Below, in pieces: positions 1 through 5,024 of a stretch of 5,024 nucleotides of DNA. The translations under genes and the position numbers were made by a program. The stretch's first letter is position 1. Every line of letters begins with the position of its first letter. The notes under the pieces were generated by a model that did not search any database, was not told where the DNA came from, and saw nothing but the letters and a program-made list of their open reading frames with translations. Source of the stretch: CBDTYW01 sp965364735 (GTDB taxonomy: Bacteria; Actinomycetota; Nitriliruptoria; Nitriliruptorales; Nitriliruptoraceae); contig CBDTYW010000263.1 in the NCBI GenBank assembly GCA_965364735.1, positions 1-5,024 on the forward strand, read 5' to 3'.

Positions 1-1291
1 GATGGCGCTGCTCGGCCGCGCGAGCTGCGGCAACGCGGTGGCGGTGGCCGGGGCGGTACTGGGGCAGGCCGTCGAACCACCGGGTGACGGCGGCGGCGAT
101 CGGGGCACCGCGCATCCCCGTCAGCATCGCGACCTCCTCGACGACGCGGGCGGTGAGGTCATCGTCGCTGAGCCCGAGCGCCCGGTGATCGTCGATGCGT
201 CCGACGGATGCGCGGAGGATCGCAGGCTCGCCACGCTCGGCGGCCTCGGCGTGATGCGGCCACTTCTGCCACGCGAACGTGATGGCCTTGGTCAGCAGGT
301 CCGGGCCGCGCGGCACGAGAACGCCGCTGCCCTTCGGCGCATCCCGGACATCGTCCGGCGAATACGCGAGCGCGATCGTTCCGACGCTCGCCGCCGTGAT
401 CCCGGCGAGCGCCGCCGCGGCGTCCGGATCGATGTCGGTCAGCACGTGCGAGGCGACGGATGCCGGCGTTGTCACGATGACCGCGTCGACGTCGTGGGCG
501 CCGCCGTCAGCGGTGGCGACGCGCCAGCCTCCGTCGATCTCGTGGAGTGACGACACCCGCACACCGGTGTGGATGTCGTTGTGGTCGAGGTGGGCGACGA
601 TCGCGTCGACGAGGCCGGCGAGGCCGCCGTCCAGGGTGGCGAAGACCGGGGTGGTGATGTGGGCGGTGCGCTCTCGGTGCTCGGCGAGCCGTGTCAGCAA
701 CGAACCACCCTTGTCCGCGGCGGTCGCGATGACCGCGGCGGCCTCGCGCAGGCCGAGATCGTCGGCCCGCCCCGCGTACACCCCACCCAGCAGCGGCTCG
801 ACGAGCAGGTCCACGACGCCCTGGCCGAAGCGTGCCGCGATGAACTCCGCGACCGACGCGTCGTCGTCCGCCGACATCGGCGGCAGGTGCGGCTCACCGG
901 CCGCGCGCAGGTACTGCGGTGTGGTCATGATCCCGCTGGCCTTGAGCGCGGCGAGGTCGGCCGGGACACCGAAGACCGTGTTCGCGGGCAGCCGCATGAG
1001 CTCCCCGCGCACGTGCAGCCAGACCTGGGCAGCGGTCGGGTGACGGACGTCCGTCTCGAGACCGAGGTCGGCGAGCAGCTGCGGCCCTTCGACACGGCGC
1101 GCGAGCAGCGCGTCTGCGCCGACGTCCATGCGGCGGCCCGCGAGATCGATCGCCCTGAGCTTGCCGCCGAGGCGGTCGTCGGCCTCGAACAGCAGCACCC
1201 GCGCACCGGCACGACGAAGCTCGAACGCCGCGCTCAGCCCGGTGATCCCGCCACCGATGACCGCGACCGTCCGTCCTTCGACTGAGCTCAC
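1..1291 (-). CDS. hemY: HemY/HemG-type porphyrinogen oxidase (protoporphyrinogen/coproporphyrinogen III oxidase), C-terminus cut by window edge
   Basis: This FAD-dependent oxidase takes six electrons from a porphyrinogen to give the aromatic porphyrin, late in haem synthesis. In Gram-positive bacteria the family (also called HemG or CgoX) often acts on coproporphyrinogen III rather than protoporphyrinogen IX; the sequence does not settle the substrate. From a GTG start at 1291 the minus strand is open for 430 codons to the edge. Residues 8-43 form the dinucleotide-binding fold: GGGITG at 13-18, Glu36 closing the second strand, and LGGK at 41-44. Family blocks follow: EPLLGGVYAGR (165-175), TLDGGLAGL (219-227), ITFAWQKWPH (337-346) and LPQYRPGH (409-416). 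The usual length is about 450-480 residues, so only the C-terminal FAD-contacting end is missing. The start overlaps the hemE stop by 4 bases (GTGA), and the upstream Shine-Dalgarno match is weak, so translation is probably coupled to hemE. The family call is firm. Confidence 0.93.
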   Translation of the reverse strand, partial: MSSVEGRTVAVIGGGITGLSAAFELRRAGARVLLFEADDRLGGKLRAIDLAGRRMDVGADALLARRVEGPQLLADLGLETDVRHPTAAQVWLHVRGELMRLPANTVFGVPADLAALKASGIMTTPQYLRAAGEPHLPPMSADDDASVAEFIAARFGQGVVDLLVEPLLGGVYAGRADDLGLREAAAVIATAADKGGSLLTRLAEHRERTAHITTPVFATLDGGLAGLVDAIVAHLDHNDIHTGVRVSSLHEIDGGWRVATADGGAHDVDAVIVTTPASVASHVLTDIDPDAAAALAGITAASVGTIALAYSPDDVRDAPKGSGVLVPRGPDLLTKAITFAWQKWPHHAEAAERGEPAILRASVGRIDDHRALGLSDDDLTARVVEEVAMLTGMRGAPIAAAVTRWFDGLPQYRPGHRHRVAAARAAEQRH

Positions 1292-2325
1292 GCCGCGTTC
1301 ACCACACCCTCGGCGTGGACGAGGTCGACGACCTCCCGGAGCACCCCCGGGTCGGTCGCGGGCAGCACGCCGTGTCCGAGGTTGAAGATGTAGTGCGGGT
1401 GTCCGGCGGAGCGGCGCAGGACGTCGCGCGCCGCCTCCTTGGCGTGCTCGACGCCGGCGAGCGCGATCGTGGAGTCGAGGTTGCCCTGCATGCCCGTCCC
1501 CTCGGGGATGCGGGTGCGGGCGGCGTCGAGCGGGACGCGCCAGTCGACGCCGACGACATCGGGCCCGGCCTCGGCCATGAGCCCGAGCAGCTCGCCGGAC
1601 GCGACGCCGAAGTGGATGCGTGGGACGTCGAGGTCACGCAGACCGTTGAAGATGAGCTTCGAGTACGGGAGCACGTGCTTCGCGTAGTCCTGCGGTGAGC
1701 ATGCTCCTGCCCAGGAGTCGAACAGCTGGACGGCGCGGGCTCCGGCAGAGACCTGGCCGCGGAGCGTCTCCAGCGAGATCTGCGCGAGCCGCGTCATCAG
1801 CAGGTCCCAGGACTCCGGGTCAGCCTTCATCATCGCCTTGGTACGGGCGTAGTTCTTCGACGGCCCACCTTCGATCAGGTAGCTGGCCAGCGTGAACGGG
1901 GCGCCGGCGAAACCGATCAGCGGGGTGTCGCCGAGCTCCTTGACGAGCAGCCGGACGGTCTCGAGCACCGGCGCGAGGTCCTCCTCGGCGTCCAGCGCCC
2001 GCAGCCGGTCGATGTCGGCACGGGTCCGGAAGGGCTCGTCGATGACCGGCCCGATGCCGGCCCGGATCTCGAGGCCGACGCCGAGCGCCTCGACCGGCGT
2101 CACGATGTCGGAGAACAGGATCGCCGCGTCGACGCCGTAGCGACGAACGGGCTGCATCGTGACCTCGCATGCGAGCTCCGGGGTCGCGACGACCTCCGCG
2201 AACGAGTGATTCTCGCGGATGGCGCGGTACTCGGCCAGGGCACGCCCGGCCTGGCGCATGAACCACACGGGAACGCGATCGTGGGGCAGGCCACGGGCCG
2301 CGTTGAGGAAGTCGGAGGAGGTCAC
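1288..2325 (-). CDS. hemE: Uroporphyrinogen decarboxylase (HemE), complete
   Basis: HemE removes four acetate carboxyl groups from uroporphyrinogen III, giving coproporphyrinogen III, in the cytoplasm and without a cofactor. The 345-residue product matches the usual length of about 340-360. Both family signatures are present: PVWFMRQAGR at 19-28, whose arginines bind substrate carboxylates, and GFAGAPFTLASYLIEG at 138-153. The expected active-site residues are seen: Asp73 in FSDIVTP, Tyr149, Ser204 in FDSWAG, and His318 in NLGHG. The frame stays open upstream to an ATG at 2580, but those 85 residues look unlike the family and would run into the divergent gene. The GTG at 2325 puts the family N-terminus (SDFLNAARG) in place and has a CGAAGG ribosome binding site 6 bases upstream. 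The stop overlaps the start of the hemY gene, so the two form an operon. No sign of decay. Confidence 0.96.
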   Translation of the reverse strand: MTSSDFLNAARGLPHDRVPVWFMRQAGRALAEYRAIRENHSFAEVVATPELACEVTMQPVRRYGVDAAILFSDIVTPVEALGVGLEIRAGIGPVIDEPFRTRADIDRLRALDAEEDLAPVLETVRLLVKELGDTPLIGFAGAPFTLASYLIEGGPSKNYARTKAMMKADPESWDLLMTRLAQISLETLRGQVSAGARAVQLFDSWAGACSPQDYAKHVLPYSKLIFNGLRDLDVPRIHFGVASGELLGLMAEAGPDVVGVDWRVPLDAARTRIPEGTGMQGNLDSTIALAGVEHAKEAARDVLRRSAGHPHYIFNLGHGVLPATDPGVLREVVDLVHAEGVVNAA

Positions 2326-2331
2326 GTCACA

Positions 2332-2337
2332 CCTTCG
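2332..2337 (-). promoter_or_regulatory. Ribosome binding site of hemE
   Basis: Read on the minus strand this is CGAAGG, with a 6-base spacer before the GTG at 2325. It decides the hemE start against the longer open frame that reaches back to 2580, because it sits exactly where the conserved N-terminus begins. Confidence 0.55.
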
Positions 2338-2351
2338 GGGTCGGACCGCGG

Positions 2352-2357
2352 AGGATA
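2352..2357 (-). promoter_or_regulatory. Possible -10 element of the hemE-hemY operon
   Basis: On the minus strand this reads TATCCT, four of six matches to TATAAT including the key first TA and last T. It would place the transcription start near 2345, about 20 bases before the hemE GTG and just upstream of its ribosome binding site. I see no good -35 hexamer at the normal spacing, so this is tentative. No equally good promoter was found for the divergent plus-strand gene in the same 145-base gap. Confidence 0.3.
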
Positions 2358-2393
2358 CGGGCCAATGCGGCACCTCCCCGACCCGCAGGGCAC

Positions 2394-2410
2394 CCTCGCG
2401 CAGCGCGAGG
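2394..2410. repeat. Perfect 7-bp inverted repeat in the divergent hemE / DUF445 intergenic region
   Basis: CCTCGCG and CGCGAGG flank a 3-base CAG loop. The pairing stops at both outer ends. It lies between two divergent genes, about 70 bases from the hemE start and 60 from the plus-strand start, so it could be a regulator-binding site or, in the leader of the plus-strand transcript, a small hairpin. There is no T-tract, so it does not look like an intrinsic terminator. In such GC-rich DNA a chance palindrome remains possible. Confidence 0.45.
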
Positions 2411-2470
2411 CAGACGCGCATGCCGGCCTGCACACTGGGCCCGCTGGACCAAACCGACGACCGAGGCGAC

Positions 2471-3727
2471 GTGGACAACGAGGTGCTCACGCTGCTCGGT
2501 CGTGAGGTGACCGTCGGCACGTTGCTGATCCCCGTGTTCGCAGGGCTCATCGGGCTGTTCACCAACTGGGTCGCCATCAAGATGATGTTCTACCCGCTGG
2601 AGTTCATCGGGTGGCGCCTGCCCTTCAGCCTCGGGTTCGGGAAGTACAAGTTCCCGCTGATCGGCTGGCAGGGCGTCATCCCGTCCAAGGCTGCGAAGAT
2701 GGGGAGCGTGGCGGTCGACACCGGGCTCGCGAAGCTCGGCACGATGCACGAGTTCTACCAGACGTTCGAGCCGGACCACATGGCCGCGCACATCGTCGCG
2801 ACCTCACGCGAAGACCTGCACCGCGCGGTCGATGAGATCCTCGAGGCCCAGTACCCGCAGATGTGGCACTCCGCCCCTGCTCCGGTCCGCCGGCTCGTCC
2901 ACGCCCGCGTCGAGTCCGAGATGCCGCGCCTCGTCCGCGAGCTGCTGGACGGCATCGGCGACAACATCGACCACCTGATCAACCTCAAGCTCATGGTGAT
3001 CCGGTTCCTCGAGCAGAACCCGAAGCTCATCAACGCGATGTTCGAGGAGGTGGGCGAGAAGGAGTTCACCTTCATCATCCGCTCCGGCGGGTGGATGGGA
3101 TTCCTGCTCGGCCTCGGCCCGATGGTGCTCTGGATCGTGATGCCCCAGCTGTGGACGGTCCCGATCGGCGCGGCGATCGTCGGTTATCTCACCAACTACA
3201 TCGCGCTGAAGGTCATCTTCGAGCCGATCGAGCCGCGCCGGATCGGTCCGTTCCTGATGCACGGGCTCTTCCTGCGCCGTCAGGACGAGGTCGCCGAGGC
3301 CTACGCGGACATCATCGCCTACAAGGTCGTGACGCTGCCGAACATCGCGGACACGATGCTCAACGGACCCGACGGCGACCGCACCCGACGTCTCGTCGCC
3401 GACACGTTGGGACCCGCCGTCGACGAGGCCGTCGGCATCGCACGTCCGTTCATCCGGGCGACGTCGGGCGACCGGTTCGCGGCGGTCAAGGACGGGCTCG
3501 CGGACTCGGCGTTCTCGCAGATCGACGCGCTCGCCGACCCGGAGTACGCACGCGAGCGGGCCAGCGGGATGCAGGCGCTGCTGGCCGAGCGCATGCGCGG
3601 GCTCCCCTACAAGGAGTTCTCGCAGCTGCTTCGCTCGGCGTTCGAGCAGGACGAGTGGATGCTGATCGTTGTCGGCGCGGTCCTGGGCTTCGGTGCCGGG
3701 GCGCTGCAGATGCTGGTGACGTTGTGA
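2471..3727 (+). CDS. DUF445-family membrane protein
   Basis: The product is a predicted membrane protein of the DUF445 family, whose biochemical role is not known to me. From the GTG at 2471 it has 418 residues, normal for the family. Segment 1 (about 15-40) carries the hallmark TNWVAIKMMF with Pro42 (T31, N32). A second hydrophobic region (about 207-250) ends in the related TNYIALKVIFEP (T241, N242), and a C-terminal helix (396-417) contains the Gly-rich GAVLGFGAGALQ. Between the membrane parts lies a charged, helix-rich region (about 90-200), and a second one follows at 255-395. Each TN motif is followed by a related block, WQGVIPSKAAKMG (66-78) and HGLFLRRQDEVA (264-275), indicating an internal duplication. 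The frame is open back to an ATG at 2219, but that would overlap hemE; GAGG at 2463-2466 sits 4 bases before the chosen GTG, and GTG 2480 is an alternative. It diverges from hemE, and its stop overlaps the next gene by 4 bases. Confidence 0.9.
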   Translation: MDNEVLTLLGREVTVGTLLIPVFAGLIGLFTNWVAIKMMFYPLEFIGWRLPFSLGFGKYKFPLIGWQGVIPSKAAKMGSVAVDTGLAKLGTMHEFYQTFEPDHMAAHIVATSREDLHRAVDEILEAQYPQMWHSAPAPVRRLVHARVESEMPRLVRELLDGIGDNIDHLINLKLMVIRFLEQNPKLINAMFEEVGEKEFTFIIRSGGWMGFLLGLGPMVLWIVMPQLWTVPIGAAIVGYLTNYIALKVIFEPIEPRRIGPFLMHGLFLRRQDEVAEAYADIIAYKVVTLPNIADTMLNGPDGDRTRRLVADTLGPAVDEAVGIARPFIRATSGDRFAAVKDGLADSAFSQIDALADPEYARERASGMQALLAERMRGLPYKEFSQLLRSAFEQDEWMLIVVGAVLGFGAGALQMLVTL

Positions 3728-4620
3728 CGACAGACGACGAGGACGACATGGGCCTGATCGACGGAACGATGAAGATCGTGAGCTCGACCGCGGAGCTCGG
3801 CGTGCAGATCTCGCTCGACGTCGCGTCGCGCGGCCTCAGCATCGCGAAGGACGCCGTCGACGGCGCCCGAGACGGCAAGCCCGTCCGGTCGATCTTCGGC
3901 GATGCCCTGAAGGGGTGGGTCGGCACGATGCGCGACGCCGGCACCATGGCCGTGCTCGAGAACCCCATGGCGCACACCACGGCGAGCGCGGCGATGCAGG
4001 TCGCGCGGCCGATGACGAACGCGGCGCTGCACGCGACCGAAGGGCCGCTGAGCTACCTCGCCGAGCAGACGCCGGGCGGGATGCTTCCGGGGATGAACGC
4101 GATCCCCGGGATGCACCCGCGTGACGACCGCAAGCAGCTGCACGAGCGTGGACAGGAGCTGCTGCGACGCTCGAACGCGCTCGATGATCCCGGCGAGCAC
4201 CCGGCGTTCCGGCTGATCCTGCGCCAGATGGCGCCAGACGAGGCCCGGATCATCCGGCTTCTCGCGAAGCGCGGGCCGCAGGCGATGATCGATGTCGTCG
4301 AGGTCAACTCGATGAAGAACTCGAGCCGCGAGGTCGCCCGCCACGTGACGATGGTCGGAGCCGAGGCGGGGTGCATCCGCCCGGAGATGACGACGGTCTA
4401 CCTCGACAACCTTCAGCGGCTCGGCCTCGTCTACTTCCGCCGCTACCGCGTCACGGCGCAGGAGCCGTACGACCTCCTCGAAGCGCAGCCCGCCGTGCTC
4501 GGCCTCCCGAAGCCGGAGGGGATGATGTCGAAGCTGAAGGTCCTGCACGGCGGCGTGGAGCTGTCGGAGTTCGGCCGTCAGCTGTTCGACGCCTGCTTCG
4601 CGGAGCAGCCCGGCGACTGA
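3724..4620 (+). CDS. Abi-alpha (DUF4393) domain protein
   Basis: The C-terminal half (about 155-293 of 298) matches the Abi-alpha/DUF4393 family as I know it: HPAF (159-162), QMAPDEARII (168-177), AGCIRPE (215-221), YLDNLQRLGLV (226-236) and ELSEFGRQLFDAC (279-291). The family is named for phage abortive infection, but many members are chromosomal and uncharacterised; no catalytic motif is visible. Residues 10-112 are Ala/Met-rich with likely amphipathic helices, followed by a Gly/Pro/Met-rich linker at 116-132. There is no signal peptide and no clear membrane helix, so it is probably cytoplasmic or peripheral to the membrane. The GTG at 3724 overlaps the DUF445 stop by 4 bases (GTGA), suggesting translational coupling. 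The in-frame ATG at 3748 (residue 9), with GAGG 5 bases upstream, is a serious alternative start; the residues between them are an acidic tail (TTDDEDD). The family call is fairly sure; the function is open. Confidence 0.85.
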   Translation: MTTDDEDDMGLIDGTMKIVSSTAELGVQISLDVASRGLSIAKDAVDGARDGKPVRSIFGDALKGWVGTMRDAGTMAVLENPMAHTTASAAMQVARPMTNAALHATEGPLSYLAEQTPGGMLPGMNAIPGMHPRDDRKQLHERGQELLRRSNALDDPGEHPAFRLILRQMAPDEARIIRLLAKRGPQAMIDVVEVNSMKNSSREVARHVTMVGAEAGCIRPEMTTVYLDNLQRLGLVYFRRYRVTAQEPYDLLEAQPAVLGLPKPEGMMSKLKVLHGGVELSEFGRQLFDACFAEQPGD

Positions 4621-4623
4621 CCC

Positions 4624-4652
4624 TTGTTACAGAGTCACTTGAGGTGTAACAT
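4624..4652 (+). promoter_or_regulatory. Sigma70-type promoter of the downstream gene
   Basis: A -35 hexamer TTGTTA (4624-4629) and a -10 hexamer TAACAT (4647-4652) are separated by exactly 17 bases; each matches the consensus at four of six positions, including TTG and the TA...T. Transcription would start near 4659, leaving a leader of about 27 bases before the ATG at 4686. The region is locally AT-richer than the surrounding DNA. It shows that the gene at the right edge can be transcribed independently of the DUF445 / Abi-alpha pair. Confidence 0.6.
4625..4651. repeat. Inverted repeat TGTTACA-13-TGTAACA overlapping the promoter (candidate operator)
   Basis: Two perfect 7-bp arms, 4625-4631 and 4645-4651, are 20 bases apart start to start, about two helical turns, and lie on the -35 and -10 hexamers. 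Between them CACTTGAGGTG (4636-4646) is itself an imperfect palindrome. This layout fits a dimeric repressor that would block RNA polymerase. No regulator gene is present here, and I do not recognise the motif as that of a named regulator. Confidence 0.5.
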
Positions 4653-4685
4653 CCGTCGCGTTCGCCGGTGCACGGCGACGGGACG

Positions 4686-5024
4686 ATGGATGACGCCATG
4701 GCGACGCTGCTGCAGGACGTGACCCGACGGACGAGCCGGCGCATCAAGGCCACGGCGCGCGGCGTCATCGCGTACCCGGTCGAGGCGGCGAAGGCCGTGG
4801 TCAACGCCACGCCGTCGCAGGCCGTCACCTGGGTCCGCGACCTCGTCGCCCCGTACGCCCATGACCTTGCCGCTGCACCCGTGGGCAGCGGCCTGAAGGC
4901 CGTCCCCGGACACGCAGGGCAGCCGCTCGTCGGCGGCGTCCTCCAGATGACCGGCGACCGGGTGGCATGGGGCCTCGAACGCCACCGCGAGTCGGGCGGC
5001 ATGTGGTGGACGGCGATGGCGGGG
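4686..5024 (+). CDS. Unrecognised protein, N-terminal 113 residues only (runs off right edge)
   Basis: The frame is open from the ATG at 4686 to the window end, with strongly GC-biased third codon positions, as in the neighbouring genes. I do not recognise the family. The first 30 residues are basic (TRRTSRRIKATARG at 13-26), followed by Ala/Val-rich stretches that look like amphipathic helices (about 28-65) and a Gly-rich segment around 68-86. Trp100 or so onward reads MWWTAMAG at the edge. There is no signal peptide or clear membrane helix in the visible part. Starts at GTG 4668 and ATG 4698 are possible; GTG 4668 would leave only about 9 bases of leader after the predicted transcription start, and GGGA just before 4686 is a close but usable ribosome binding site. 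It lies 65 bases after the Abi-alpha gene and has its own promoter, so it may be a separate unit. Confidence 0.72.
   Translation, partial: MDDAMATLLQDVTRRTSRRIKATARGVIAYPVEAAKAVVNATPSQAVTWVRDLVAPYAHDLAAAPVGSGLKAVPGHAGQPLVGGVLQMTGDRVAWGLERHRESGGMWWTAMAG

Noticed and set aside
2..1285. Plus-strand open frames across the left end
   Set aside because: They are antisense to the HemY-family gene, whose minus-strand frame carries clear family motifs; the plus-strand products are low-complexity Arg/Ala/Asp-rich sequence typical of GC-rich shadow frames.
2219..2470. 84-residue N-terminal extension of the DUF445 protein to an ATG at 2219
   Set aside because: It would overlap the start of hemE on the other strand, is Arg-rich shadow sequence, and precedes the conserved first membrane segment without adding any family feature.
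2326..2580. 85-residue N-terminal extension of hemE to an ATG at 2580
   Set aside because: The extra residues are Ser/Arg-rich, unlike the family, and lie antisense to the 5' end of the DUF445 gene. The GTG at 2325 gives the normal length and has a ribosome binding site.
2863..3723. Long in-frame open stretch upstream of the Abi-alpha protein, suggesting a larger fusion
   Set aside because: The translation is Arg/Pro/Gly-rich shadow of the DUF445 gene in another frame; the recognisable protein begins only after the DUF445 stop.
3607..4548. 313-codon minus-strand frame opposite the Abi-alpha gene
   Set aside because: His/Arg/Asp-rich product with no recognisable domain, antisense to a gene with clear conserved blocks.
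4626..4650. GlnR-type nitrogen-control box (GTTAC ... GTAAC)
   Set aside because: The half-sites are 20 bases apart rather than in the expected GlnR arrangement and form an inverted repeat, so the assignment is not supported.
4451..5002. 183-codon minus-strand frame near the right end
   Set aside because: Arg/Ser/Pro-rich, spans the end of the Abi-alpha gene, the promoter and the right-edge gene in antisense; no family signal.

Overview
The window reads as chromosomal DNA of a high-GC Gram-positive bacterium, most likely an actinomycete (Actinomycetota). The grounds are very GC-rich codon third positions in every gene, frequent GTG starts, tight 4-base GTGA stop/start overlaps, and a hemE gene followed directly by a hemY/cgoX-type oxidase gene, which is typical of Gram-positive haem synthesis. 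The lineage is an inference; no marker gene fixes it further.

Layout: positions 1-2325 hold two minus-strand haem genes. hemE (uroporphyrinogen decarboxylase, complete, 345 residues) comes first and overlaps by 4 bases the start of a hemY/hemG/cgoX-type FAD oxidase, whose last few dozen residues run off the left edge. A 145-base divergent intergenic stretch (2326-2470) carries a hemE ribosome binding site, a possible hemE -10 element and a perfect 7-bp hairpin/palindrome. On the plus strand follow a 418-residue DUF445-family membrane protein (2471-3727) with two copies of the family's membrane motif, and a 298-residue protein with a C-terminal Abi-alpha (DUF4393) domain (3724-4620), again joined by a 4-base GTGA overlap. 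A 65-base gap then holds a convincing sigma70-type promoter wrapped in a 7-bp inverted repeat. It drives an unrecognised gene that is cut by the right edge (4686-5024).

How they fit together: HemE converts uroporphyrinogen III to coproporphyrinogen III, and the HemY-family enzyme oxidises a porphyrinogen to the porphyrin, so the left half is a haem operon. The right half is a translationally coupled pair: a predicted membrane protein of unknown function and a protein whose C-terminal domain takes its name from phage abortive infection. Whether that pair is a defence or an envelope-housekeeping module cannot be decided from the sequence. It is the least explained part of the window. I see no mobile element, CRISPR array, tRNA or rRNA gene here.
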